This document shows, piece by piece, positions 8,703-17,086 of a stretch of 64,000 nt of DNA (the stretch's first letter is position 1; every line of letters starts with the position of its first letter). The notes under the pieces are model-generated. The model searched no databases. It had not been told where the DNA came from and saw only the letters and a list, made by a program, of their open reading frames with translations. The stretch spans positions 186,001 to 250,000 of the forward strand of contig QFQI01000001.1 of NCBI GenBank assembly GCA_003243195.1, read 5' to 3'. The DNA comes from Sphingomonas taxi (GTDB lineage: Bacteria; Pseudomonadota; Alphaproteobacteria; Sphingomonadales; Sphingomonadaceae). A program made the position numbers and the translations under genes.

Positions 8703-8748
8703 GGGGATGTCCCTGAATCGTGGGCGAAAAGGCGGAAATCTCGATCGT

Positions 8749-8792
8749 CATCCCGCGCGTCGGCCGGACGGGGAAACACGCCGGACGGGATG
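8749..8792 (-). terminator. Possible hairpin downstream of the pdxH-CDF unit
   Basis: CATCCCG at 8749 and CGGGATG at 8786 can pair over a 30-base GC-rich interior that has further partial pairing. It starts about 14 bp past the transporter stop on the minus strand. No T-run follows, so if it terminates at all the mechanism is not classical. Confidence 0.3.
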
Positions 8793-8805
8793 CGCGTCGA
8801 CCCGG

Positions 8806-9753
8806 CTACAGCCGCTTGGAGAACCAGTGCGGCAGCGCATCGGCCTCCACCAGCGGGTTGTCGGTATCGACATGCCCCTCGGGATCGAGGTGGATCAGCG
8901 TTTCCACCCGCGGAAATGTCTCGCGCAGCGCGATCTCCACCCGCTCGACGATGTCGTGCGCGCGCCGCACCGTCAGCTCGGGGTCGACCTCCAGGTGGAA
9001 CTGCGCGAAATCGTGGCTGCCGGCGCGGCGCGTGCGGAAATCGTGGATGCCGCGGATGCCGGGCTGGCGCGCGGCGACCTCCATGAAGGCGGCGCGCTGC
9101 GCCTCCGGCCATTCCTTGTCCATCAGCATGTCGATCGCCTGGCTCGACGCCTGGAACGCTCCCCATGCCAGCCACAAGGCGATGGCGATGCCGAACACCG
9201 GGTCGGCGCCCGACAGGCCGGCATATTGGTCCAGCGCCAGCGCGGCGATGACCGCGACGTTCAGCAGCATGTCCGACTGGTAATGGACGTTGTCGGCCAG
9301 GATCGCGACCGATCCGGTCTTGCGGATGATGCTGCGCTGATAGGCGAGCAGCGCGAAGGTGGCGACGATCGCCAGCACCGAGACGCCGATGCCCAGCCCG
9401 GCATCCTCGTTGATCGCCGGCTCCGAAAAGCGGCGGATCGCCTGCACCGCGATGCCGATCGCGGAGGCGGTGATGAGCACGACCTGGAACAGCGCCGCCA
9501 GCGCCTCCGCCTTGCCGTGGCCGAAGCGATGGTCGTGATCGGCGGGCTCGGCGGCCAGCTTCACCCCGTATAGCGTGACGAGGCTCGCGAGGAGGTCCAG
9601 CCCGGTGTCGGCCAGGCTGCCCAGCATCGCCACCGATCCGGTGTGCCACGCGGCATAGGCCTTCACGACCAGCAGCGTGCAGGCCATCGCGACGCTGGCC
9701 AGCGCGGCGCGCATCGCCAGCGGCACGACGCGGCGGCGTTCGTCCTGCGTCAC
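8806..9753 (-). CDS. Cation diffusion facilitator (FieF-like divalent metal/proton antiporter)
   Basis: A 315-residue inner-membrane protein of the CDF family, which exports Zn2+, Fe2+, Cd2+ or similar ions. The metal-site residues are visible: SLADTGLD in the second helix and DNVHYQSD in the fifth, followed by a cytoplasmic C-terminal domain with histidine-rich stretches (AGSHDFAQFHLEV) typical of FieF. The GTG start at 9753 overlaps the pdxH stop as GTGA, like many junctions here; an in-frame start at 9777 lies inside pdxH and would add eight residues. The metal specificity cannot be read from sequence alone. Confidence 0.88.
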   Translation of the reverse strand: MTQDERRRVVPLAMRAALASVAMACTLLVVKAYAAWHTGSVAMLGSLADTGLDLLASLVTLYGVKLAAEPADHDHRFGHGKAEALAALFQVVLITASAIGIAVQAIRRFSEPAINEDAGLGIGVSVLAIVATFALLAYQRSIIRKTGSVAILADNVHYQSDMLLNVAVIAALALDQYAGLSGADPVFGIAIALWLAWGAFQASSQAIDMLMDKEWPEAQRAAFMEVAARQPGIRGIHDFRTRRAGSHDFAQFHLEVDPELTVRRAHDIVERVEIALRETFPRVETLIHLDPEGHVDTDNPLVEADALPHWFSKRL

Positions 9754-10328
9754 GGGAACAGCAATCCTTCGTTCCACCCGTCGCCGGCGCGGGTGAACAG
9801 CCGGCGCTCATGGAGACGGTGCGCGCGATCCTGCCAGAACTCGATCCGTTCGGGCACGACGCGGTAACCGCCCCAATGCGGCGGCCGGGGCACATCCCGC
9901 CCCTCGAAGCGTGCCTTCACCTCCTCGAACCGCCGCTCGAACGTGGCGCGATCGTCCAGCGGGCGCGACTGGTCCGACGCCCATGCGCCGAGTTGCGAGT
10001 CGCGCCCGCGCCGGGCGAAATAGGCGTCGCTTTCCGCATCGCTGGCCAGCGTGACCGCCCCTTCCACGCGCACCTGCCGCCGCAGCGATTTCCAGTGAAA
10101 AAGCAGCGCGGCATGCGCGTTGGCGGCAATGTCGCCGGCCTTGCGGCTGCCGCGGTTGGTGTAGAAGACGAAACCGTCGCGGCCATGCCCCTTCAGCAGC
10201 ACCATGCGCAGCGACGGACGCCCGGCGGCATCGGCGGTGGCGAGCGCCATCGCATTGGGATCGTTGGGCTCGCCGGCCTGCGCCTCGGCGAACCATGTCT
10301 CGAACAGCGCGAAGGGATCGTCGGCCAT
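9750..10328 (-). CDS. pdxH: Pyridoxamine 5'-phosphate oxidase
   Basis: PdxH uses FMN and oxygen to make pyridoxal phosphate, the cofactor needed by, for example, the nearby CobD. The 192-residue protein has the conserved segments RMVLLKGHGRDGFVFYTN, SRKAGDIAANAHAALLFHW, the SQLGAWASDQS loop, and the C-terminal FWQDRAHRLHERRLF arginine motif. The length is slightly shorter than E. coli PdxH but normal for alphaproteobacteria. It is the first gene of a two-gene unit with the CDF transporter and is divergent from parDE, sharing an 84-bp intergenic region. Confidence 0.94.
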   Translation of the reverse strand: MADDPFALFETWFAEAQAGEPNDPNAMALATADAAGRPSLRMVLLKGHGRDGFVFYTNRGSRKAGDIAANAHAALLFHWKSLRRQVRVEGAVTLASDAESDAYFARRGRDSQLGAWASDQSRPLDDRATFERRFEEVKARFEGRDVPRPPHWGGYRVVPERIEFWQDRAHRLHERRLFTRAGDGWNEGLLFP

Positions 10329-10365
10329 GCCGCGTCCTTACTGCGATCCGGCGGGCGCGTCATCA

Positions 10366-10394
10366 TTGTCGTGACAAACGGTATCGCTTATTAT
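10366..10394 (+). promoter_or_regulatory. Predicted parDE promoter with palindromic operator
   Basis: TTGTCG at 10366-10371 and TATTAT at 10389-10394 are separated by exactly 17 bp, a good sigma-70-type promoter for parD (ATG at 10413). The -35 box is the left half of a perfect inverted repeat, TTGTC-GT-GACAA (10366-10377). A ParD-type antitoxin bound there would block its own promoter, the usual autoregulation of such operons. The arrangement is seen; binding is inference. Confidence 0.6.
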
Positions 10395-10412
10395 CACCAT
10401 CGGAGGCAGGTC

Positions 10413-10661
10413 ATGGCAAGCAGCGTAAAACTGGGCGAGCGGCTGGAACGCTATGTTGACGAGCTTGTCGAGAAAGGCCGGTATGGCTCGCGCAGCGAGG
10501 TGCTGCGCGAGGGCGTGCGACTGATCCACGAGCGCGAATCGTGGCTGGACATGGTGAATGCCAAAATTGAGCTCGGGCTGGCCGATGTCGACGACGGGCG
10601 CGTGCATACACCCGAGGAGGTTCGCGCCGAGGTACGACGCCGTATCCTGTCCCGCGCGTGA
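10413..10661 (+). CDS. parD: ParD-like ribbon-helix-helix antitoxin
   Basis: An 82-residue protein of the CopG/ParD type: the first 45 residues (starting MASSVKLGERLERYVDELV and continuing through GRYGSRSEVLREGVRL) form a ribbon-helix-helix DNA-binding unit, and the rest is an acidic tail that would wrap the toxin. It has a good ribosome site (GGAGG 8 bp upstream). The stop overlaps the parE GTG as GTGA. It should neutralise ParE and repress its own promoter. Assignment as antitoxin rests on family motifs plus the coupled toxin gene. Confidence 0.88.
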   Translation: MASSVKLGERLERYVDELVEKGRYGSRSEVLREGVRLIHERESWLDMVNAKIELGLADVDDGRVHTPEEVRAEVRRRILSRA

Positions 10662-10954
10662 AGGTGGTCATCTCGTCCCGTGCGCGGGACGATCTGGATC
10701 AGATCGCGGCGTGGATCGCGCGCGATCACCCGGAACGCGCCGTCAGCCATAACGACGAACTCGTGGACGCATGTATCGCGCTCGGCGACTATCCACGTGT
10801 CTATCCGCGCTGGCCACATCATTCCGCACGGGAGATCCGGCGGGTCAATCACAATGACCATGTAATCTTCTACGAGGTTCGGGCGACTGACGTTCACGTG
10901 CTGACGATCGTGCACGGCGCTCGCAACCTGACGCCATTGACCGACGCGTTGTGA
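10658..10954 (+). CDS. parE: ParE/RelE-superfamily toxin
   Basis: A 98-residue basic protein with the ParE pattern: ISSRARDDLDQIAAWIA at the N-terminus, a central YPRVYPRWPHH stretch, and the C-terminal strand region REIRRVNHNDHVIFYEV ending in the VLTIVHGARN motif typical of ParE. Such toxins usually poison DNA gyrase. The GTG start is four bases inside the parD stop, so toxin translation depends on antitoxin translation. Activity is not provable from sequence; the ORF is intact. Confidence 0.88.
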   Translation: MKVVISSRARDDLDQIAAWIARDHPERAVSHNDELVDACIALGDYPRVYPRWPHHSAREIRRVNHNDHVIFYEVRATDVHVLTIVHGARNLTPLTDAL

Positions 10955-11015
10955 CGACGGGGAACCCCGCGCGCGCCGGATGATTGAATCGCCCTCGCAA
11001 CAAGGGGCGGAACCG

Positions 11016-11948
11016 ATGGCGGCGCGGGCATATTGGCAGGGGCAGATCAGGCTGGCGCTGGTGTCGATCCCGGTGGAAATCTACTCCGCGACCAAGTCGG
11101 GGGCGCAGATCGCCTTTCACCAGATCCACGAACCCTCCGGCCAGCGCATCAAATATGAGAAGGTCGCGCCCGGCGTCGGTCCGGTCGATGTCGACGAGAT
11201 CATGAAGGGGTTCGAGATCGAGAAGGGCGAATACGTCCTGCTCGAACAGGACGAAATCGACGCGGTGAAGCTGGAATCGAAGAAGACGCTGGAGCTGACG
11301 CACTTCGTCGACGCGCACGAGATCGACGTCCTGTATTACGAGAAGCCCTATTTCGTCGTCCCCGCCGACGACCTTGCCGAGGAAGCGTTCATCGTGCTGC
11401 GCGAGGCGCTGCGGCGGACCCGGAAGGTCGGGCTGGGGCAGTTGGCGATGCGCGGGCGCGAATATGTCGTCAGCCTGAAGCCGTGCGGGCGCGGCATGGT
11501 GCTGGAAACGCTGCGCTACGCCGACGAGGTGCACAAGGCGCAGGGGTATTTCCGCGACATCCCGGACGACCAGCCCGACGCCGACCTGCTCGACCTGGCC
11601 GAAGCGCTGATCGAGAAGAAGGCGGCCGCATTCGATCCGTCCGAATTCCACGACCGCTATGTCGACGCGCTGAAAGGGCTGATCGAGCGCAAGCGCAAGG
11701 CCCGGGGCGGCAAGATCATCGAGGACAAGGGCGACGAGGGTGGCCGGTCTGCCTCCAACGTCGTCGACCTGATGGCGGCGCTCAGGAAGTCGATGGAGAA
11801 ACCGGGCGGCGCGGCGACGCCGAAACCGGCGACGAAGAAGGCGCCGGCGAAGAAGGCGCCGGCAAAGAAGCCGGCAGCGGGGACCGCCGCGAAGGCGAGC
11901 GATACCGGAACACCGGCCAAGCGCGCACCGGCGAAGAAGCGTGCCTGA
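11016..11948 (+). CDS. ku: Ku protein, non-homologous end joining
   Basis: Bacterial Ku binds DNA ends as a homodimer and recruits LigD. The 310-residue protein begins ARAYWQGQIRLALVSIPVEI, the standard Ku opening, with the Ku core (PYFVVP, LGQLAMRGREY) to about residue 250. A long basic tail follows, rich in Lys-Ala-Pro repeats (APAKKAPAKK), seen in DNA as imperfect 15-bp repeats around 11834-11890; such tails are known to aid DNA binding. The ATG at 11016 has a GGGGCGGA ribosome site, better than the upstream ATG at 10980. It overlaps ligD by eight bases. Confidence 0.95.
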   Translation: MAARAYWQGQIRLALVSIPVEIYSATKSGAQIAFHQIHEPSGQRIKYEKVAPGVGPVDVDEIMKGFEIEKGEYVLLEQDEIDAVKLESKKTLELTHFVDAHEIDVLYYEKPYFVVPADDLAEEAFIVLREALRRTRKVGLGQLAMRGREYVVSLKPCGRGMVLETLRYADEVHKAQGYFRDIPDDQPDADLLDLAEALIEKKAAAFDPSEFHDRYVDALKGLIERKRKARGGKIIEDKGDEGGRSASNVVDLMAALRKSMEKPGGAATPKPATKKAPAKKAPAKKPAAGTAAKASDTGTPAKRAPAKKRA

Positions 11949-14373
11949 CCGCGATCCGCTCGCGCGCTACAACGCCAGGCGCGACTTCGCGCGCACCGCC
12001 GAGCCGGCGGGAACGCTCGCGCCGGGCCGCGGCAACAGCTTCATCGTCCAGAAGCATGACGCCACACGGCTGCACTGGGATTTCCGGCTGGAGGTGGACG
12101 GCGTGCTGAAAAGCTGGGCGGTGACGCGCGGCCCCAGCCTGGACCCGAACGAGAAGCGGCTGGCGGTGCGCACCGAGGATCACCCGCTGTCCTATGCGAC
12201 GTTCGAAGGGACGATCCCGGCCGGCGAATATGGCGGCGGCACGGTGATGCTGTGGGATCGCGGCACCTGGTCGCCCGTCAAGGGCAAGAGCGCGGCGGAC
12301 ATCGACAAGGGCCATCTGCATTTCGTGCTGGACGGCGAGCGGATGAAGGGCGAGTGGCTGCTGATCCGGCTGAAGCCGCGCGGCAGGGAGAAGCGCGAGA
12401 ACTGGCTGCTGCGCAAGATCGAGGATGCGCAGGCCGGCGGCACCGACGTGCTGGTGGAGACCGCGCTGACCAGCGTCGCCACCGGCCGCACGATGCAGGA
12501 GATCGCCGAGGGAAAGAAGGGGCGGCGCATGCCCCGCGCCGCGCCGGCGAAGGGCCGGGCGAAGAAGAGGAAGGGGCACCTTCCCGCCTTTGAACCACCG
12601 CAGCTCTGCACGCTGGTCGATCACGTCCCCGCCGGGTCGGAATGGATCCATGAGATCAAGTACGACGGCTATCGCGCGCTGGTGGCGGTCGGTGGCCGAG
12701 CCGCGAAAGTCTATACGCGCAGCGGCCTGGACTGGACCGACAAATTCCCGGGCATCGCGCAGGCCGCCGCCGCGCTCGACGTCGACAGCGCGCTGATCGA
12801 CGGCGAGATTGTCGCGTTCAAGGACGGCAAGCCCGATTTCTCCACCCTGAAGAACGCGATCGGCGCGGGCGGGGACATGACGCTGTTCGCCTTCGACCTG
12901 CTGGAGCGTGACGGAGAGGATCTGCGCGCGCTGCCCAATGTCACGCGCAAGGAACGGCTGCGCGCGCTGGTCGGTGCGGGCGAGGACCGGCTGCGCTTCT
13001 CCGAACATGTCGCGGGGTCGGGCGAGGCGCTGTTCGAGGCGATGTGCCGAGAGGGGTATGAGGGCGTCGTCTCCAAGAAGGCCGATGCGCCGTACAGCGG
13101 CAAGCGCACGGCGGCGTGGCTGAAGGCGAAATGCACGCGCCGGCAGGAGTTCGTGATCGTCGGCTGGCTCCCGTCGACGAAGACGCGCGGGTTGCGATCG
13201 CTGCTGCTCGGCGTGCATGAGGGCGGCCGGCTGCGCTATGCCGGCAAGGTCGGCAGCGGGTTCTCCGCCGCGCTGATGGACGACTTGCGCGACCGGCTAG
13301 CCCCGCTGGCGCGCAGGACGCCGACCGTGGACGCGCCGCGCGCGGCGGTGAAGGGCGCGCATTGGGTGAAGCCGGAGCTGGTGGCGGAGGTCGCCTTCGC
13401 CGAGACGACGCCCGACGGCGTGCTGCGCCACTCCAGCTTCATCGGCCTGCGCGGCGACAAGCCCGCGGACGAGGTGGTGGCGGAACGGCCCGCCGCGCCG
13501 CCTGCGACGACCAGCACCGTGAAGGTGTCGAACCGCGACCGGGTGATCTTTCCGGAAAGCGACGTCACCAAGGGCGATCTCGCCGATTATTACGTCCAGG
13601 TCGCGGGGATCATGCTGCCCTGGGCAGGCCATCGCCCGGTCAGCCTGGTGCGGTGTCCGCAGGGCCGCGCCCGGCAATGCTTCTTCCAGAAGCATGACGC
13701 CGGATCGTTCGGCGCGGCGGTGCACCGGGTCGCGATCCGCGAGAAGGACGGCGGCAGCGAGGATTATCTGTGGATCGACAGCGCCGACGGGCTGGTGGCA
13801 TGCGTGCAGATGGGCACCATCGAGTTCCACGGCTGGGGCGCGCGGGTCGAGGATGTCGAGAAGCCCGACCGGATGGTGTTCGATCTCGACCCCGACGAGG
13901 GGCTGGATTTCGGGGATACGAAGAAGGCGGCCGAGCACCTGAAGGAGCAACTGGCGGAACTGGGGCTGACCAGCTTCGCGATGCTGTCCGGCGGCAAGGG
14001 GGTGCATGTCGTCGTGCCGCTGGTGCCGCAGGCCGAATGGCCGGCGGTGAAGGACTTCGCCGAGCGCTTCGCCCGCGCGCTGGCGCAGGCCGATCCGGAG
14101 CGGTTCGTGGCGGTGATGAGCAAGGCGAAGCGCAAGGGCCGGATCTTCATCGACTGGCTGCGCAACCAGCGCGGCGCCACCGCGATCATGCCCTATGCCG
14201 CCCGCGCGCGCGCCGGCGCGCCGGTCGCCGCGCCGGTATCGTGGAGCGAGCTGCGCGACCTCGACACCGCGGCGCGCTGGCACGTGACGGACGCCGCGGA
14301 ACTGATCGCCCGCGCGAACGGCCGCGCGCTGGCGGGCTGGGGCGTGGCGGAGCAGGTGCTGCCGGACCTGTGA
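11941..14373 (+). CDS. ligD: Multifunctional DNA ligase D
   Basis: An 810-residue end-joining enzyme with three domains in the order phosphoesterase (about residues 30-160, with QKHDATRLHWDFRLE), ATP-dependent ligase (about 215-500, active-site lysine K240 in EIKYDGYR), and primase-type polymerase (about 520-805, catalytic pair D648/D650 in VFDLDPDEG). The nuclease domain leads and the polymerase is last, the common arrangement in proteobacteria. The GTG at 11941 lies inside the ku 3' end, so the two are coupled. All key residues I can find are present, so the end-joining system looks functional. Confidence 0.95.
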   Translation: MPDRDPLARYNARRDFARTAEPAGTLAPGRGNSFIVQKHDATRLHWDFRLEVDGVLKSWAVTRGPSLDPNEKRLAVRTEDHPLSYATFEGTIPAGEYGGGTVMLWDRGTWSPVKGKSAADIDKGHLHFVLDGERMKGEWLLIRLKPRGREKRENWLLRKIEDAQAGGTDVLVETALTSVATGRTMQEIAEGKKGRRMPRAAPAKGRAKKRKGHLPAFEPPQLCTLVDHVPAGSEWIHEIKYDGYRALVAVGGRAAKVYTRSGLDWTDKFPGIAQAAAALDVDSALIDGEIVAFKDGKPDFSTLKNAIGAGGDMTLFAFDLLERDGEDLRALPNVTRKERLRALVGAGEDRLRFSEHVAGSGEALFEAMCREGYEGVVSKKADAPYSGKRTAAWLKAKCTRRQEFVIVGWLPSTKTRGLRSLLLGVHEGGRLRYAGKVGSGFSAALMDDLRDRLAPLARRTPTVDAPRAAVKGAHWVKPELVAEVAFAETTPDGVLRHSSFIGLRGDKPADEVVAERPAAPPATTSTVKVSNRDRVIFPESDVTKGDLADYYVQVAGIMLPWAGHRPVSLVRCPQGRARQCFFQKHDAGSFGAAVHRVAIREKDGGSEDYLWIDSADGLVACVQMGTIEFHGWGARVEDVEKPDRMVFDLDPDEGLDFGDTKKAAEHLKEQLAELGLTSFAMLSGGKGVHVVVPLVPQAEWPAVKDFAERFARALAQADPERFVAVMSKAKRKGRIFIDWLRNQRGATAIMPYAARARAGAPVAAPVSWSELRDLDTAARWHVTDAAELIARANGRALAGWGVAEQVLPDL

Positions 14374-14535
14374 CGCCACATCCCGCGTCCCGCCACCGCG
14401 TCAACACCATCACCTCTTTCCCCGGCGGTGCGGGAATGAACGTATCGCGATCGGGACGTCGGCGACGGCACAAAGCCGTTCCCTTGCCGCATCCGCTCCC
14501 CTAGGGTCCGCGCGGCTCAGCGACGGAGGAACCCA

Positions 14536-17004
14536 CTGGCCACACAGCCCGCCCCCGATATCGGAACGCATGCGCGTCGCTGGTACGACGGCTATGCCGC
14601 TCCGGGCTCCGACACGATGCGCGGCGGCGATCCCGCGCCGTGGCTGGCGGTGCTGGAGGAGCTGTCGGCGGTGGCCGGCGACGACCTGGGCCATGCGCGC
14701 GAGCGGGTGCAGCGCCATGCCGCCGACATCGGCACCGGCTTCCGCATCATCGGCGAGGACAGCGAGCGGCCATGGCCGGTCAGCCCGCTGCCGCTGCTGA
14801 TCGGCGCGGACGAATGGACGATGATCGAACGCGGCGTGGTGCAGCGCGCCGAACTGCTCGAAACGATCCTGCAGGATCTCTACGGCCCCGCGCACTTGGT
14901 GTCGCGCGGGCACATCCCGGCGACGCTGGTCACCGGCAGCCCCTTCTACCTGCGCCCGCTGATCGGACTGGCGCCGCCGGGCGGGCACCATCTGCACTTC
15001 GTCGCGATCGACCTGGGCCGCAGCCCGTCGGGCGAGTGGCGGGTGCTGGCGGATCACCTGCGCGCGCCGGCCGGGGCGGGCTATGCGCTGGAGAACCGGC
15101 TGGCGGTCAGCCGCACCCTTGGCGGCTTGCAGGGGCGGCTGAACGTGCGCCGTCACGCACCGTTCTTCGCGGCGTTCCGCGAGGGGCTGGCGGCGGCATG
15201 CCGGCGCAGCGACCCGCGCATCGGGCTGCTGACACCGGGCCGCTACAATCCCAGCTATCCCGAACAGGCGCATCTGGCGCGCTATCTGGGGCTGCTGCTG
15301 GTCGAGGGCGACGATCTCGCCGCGCTGGAGGACCGGCTGTACGTCCGCACGATCGGCGGGCTGAAGCGCGTCGACGCCTTGTGGCGGCGGCTCGACCCGC
15401 GACTGCTGGACCCGCTGGCGTTCGACTCGCACTCGCGCATCGGCGTGCCGGGGCTGATCGACGTCTGGGCGCAGGGGCATGTGGTGCTGGCCAACGCGCC
15501 GGGCGCCGGCGTGCTGGAAAGCGCGGCGATGGGCGCGTTCCTGCCGCAGCTCGCCACGCGGCTGACCGGCGCGGACCTGATCCTGCCCAATATCGCGACC
15601 TGGTGGTGCGGGCAGCCGCGCGAGGCGGCGCATGTCGCCGCCGAACTGCCGTCGCTGCTGCTGTCCTCGGCGTTCGGCGCGCGCACCCTGGGGCTGCCGG
15701 GCGACGCGCCGGTGTCGGGCGCCGAGCTGAACGACGACCAGCGCGCGGCGCTGCTCGACGACATGTCACGCCGCCCGCAGGATTATGTCGGGCAGGAGAT
15801 GGTGCGGCTGTCGACGATGCCGGTGGTGATCGGCGATCGCATGGAACCGCGCCCCTTCACCCTGCGCGTGTTCGCGGCGCGCGGCGGCGACGGACGCTGG
15901 CAGGTGATGCCGGGCGGCTTTGCGCGGATCGGGGCGCTTGCCGATCCGCGCGCGGCGGTGCTGGGCGAGGGCACCTGGTCCGCCGACGTCTGCGTCCATG
16001 GACCGGAGCCGGTCGCGCCGGTATCGCTGCTGCCCGACGCCAACTCGCTGCACGTCCGCCGCAATCCCGGCACGCTGCCCAGTCGCGTCGCCGACAATTT
16101 CTTCTGGCTGGGACGCTATCTGGAACGTGGCGAGGCGCTGCTGGCCGCGATCCGCGTGATGCTGGGCAATTCGATCGACGCCGATGCCGGCGCGGCGCTC
16201 GGCGCGGACACCGTCGCGCGGCTGGTCGGCGAGATCGTGGACGCGGGCGCGGCGCCGCGCCCCGCCAGCCTGCGCCGTGCCGACCTGACCGCCTTCGCCA
16301 AGACCGCGATGGAGGCACGCGACGGCGGCTGGCAGTCGGTGGCCGCGATCAACGCGCATGCGCAGCGCATCGCCGGCGGATCGCGCGACCGGCTGTCGGC
16401 GGACATGGTGCGGCTGCTCGACGCACCCTTCCCCACGCATCGCGGGATGCTCGACCGCGCCGGATCGCTGCAACGCCGCTACGCCGCGATCGCCGGCCTG
16501 TCCGCCGAGCATATGGGGCGCACCGCGGCGTGGCGGTTCCATGACCTGGGCCGGCGGGTGGAGCGCGCGCGGCAGATCACGCGCGCGGCGCGGCTGTTCG
16601 GGATGCAGGGCGCGACCACCGACGATCTGTCGACGCTGCTCGACCTGGCCGACAGCCAGATCAGCTATCGCCAGCGCTACCTCACCGGGATCGCGCGCGT
16701 GCCGGTGATCGACCTGACCGTGCTCGACCCCGGCAATCCGCGCGCGCTGGCGTTTCAGGTCGAGACGATCCGCGACCATCTCGCCCGCCTGCCGGTGCTG
16801 GACGACGACGGGATGGCCGAGCCGCAGCAGATCGAGGCGACCGAGCTGTACGCCACCGTCGCGCCCGCGCAGGCTGCGCTGCTCGATCCCGAGACGCTGG
16901 ACGAGGTGGAGCAGCGGCTGTTCCGCCTGTCCGAAGCGATCGCGCGGCGGTACTTCCTGCAGGGCGCCGAGCCGCTGCGCGCCAGCGGCCTGACGCTGGC
17001 GTGA
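14536..17004 (+). CDS. Circularly permuted ATP-grasp / alpha-E domain fusion protein
   Basis: About 822 residues. The N-terminal two-thirds is a circularly permuted ATP-grasp ligase domain (DUF404/407 type) with RWYDGYAAPGSDTMRGG at the start, GRYNPSYPEQAHLARYLGL in the middle and NIATWWCGQPREA; the last third (from about SRVADNFFWLGRYLERGE) is an alpha-E domain. Many bacteria encode these as two genes beside a transglutaminase, as here. Comparative work predicts peptide-bond ligase chemistry, but no product is established. The best ribosome site, GGAGGA at 14525, points to a CTG start at 14536; the first ATG in frame is 14617, which would remove the conserved N-terminus. Confidence 0.85.
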   Translation: MATQPAPDIGTHARRWYDGYAAPGSDTMRGGDPAPWLAVLEELSAVAGDDLGHARERVQRHAADIGTGFRIIGEDSERPWPVSPLPLLIGADEWTMIERGVVQRAELLETILQDLYGPAHLVSRGHIPATLVTGSPFYLRPLIGLAPPGGHHLHFVAIDLGRSPSGEWRVLADHLRAPAGAGYALENRLAVSRTLGGLQGRLNVRRHAPFFAAFREGLAAACRRSDPRIGLLTPGRYNPSYPEQAHLARYLGLLLVEGDDLAALEDRLYVRTIGGLKRVDALWRRLDPRLLDPLAFDSHSRIGVPGLIDVWAQGHVVLANAPGAGVLESAAMGAFLPQLATRLTGADLILPNIATWWCGQPREAAHVAAELPSLLLSSAFGARTLGLPGDAPVSGAELNDDQRAALLDDMSRRPQDYVGQEMVRLSTMPVVIGDRMEPRPFTLRVFAARGGDGRWQVMPGGFARIGALADPRAAVLGEGTWSADVCVHGPEPVAPVSLLPDANSLHVRRNPGTLPSRVADNFFWLGRYLERGEALLAAIRVMLGNSIDADAGAALGADTVARLVGEIVDAGAAPRPASLRRADLTAFAKTAMEARDGGWQSVAAINAHAQRIAGGSRDRLSADMVRLLDAPFPTHRGMLDRAGSLQRRYAAIAGLSAEHMGRTAAWRFHDLGRRVERARQITRAARLFGMQGATTDDLSTLLDLADSQISYRQRYLTGIARVPVIDLTVLDPGNPRALAFQVETIRDHLARLPVLDDDGMAEPQQIEATELYATVAPAQAALLDPETLDEVEQRLFRLSEAIARRYFLQGAEPLRASGLTLA

Positions 17005-17086
17005 GGATGGATCGGTCCTCGCGCGGGCGGCGCCCGCGATCGCTGCGCCGCGCGCGCGCCGACGAACGAGAAGCATAGCCCGACCG

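Noticed and set aside
11834..11890. Short repeats that could look like a CRISPR array or minisatellite
   Set aside because: They are in-frame Lys-Ala-Pro codon repeats of the Ku C-terminal tail.
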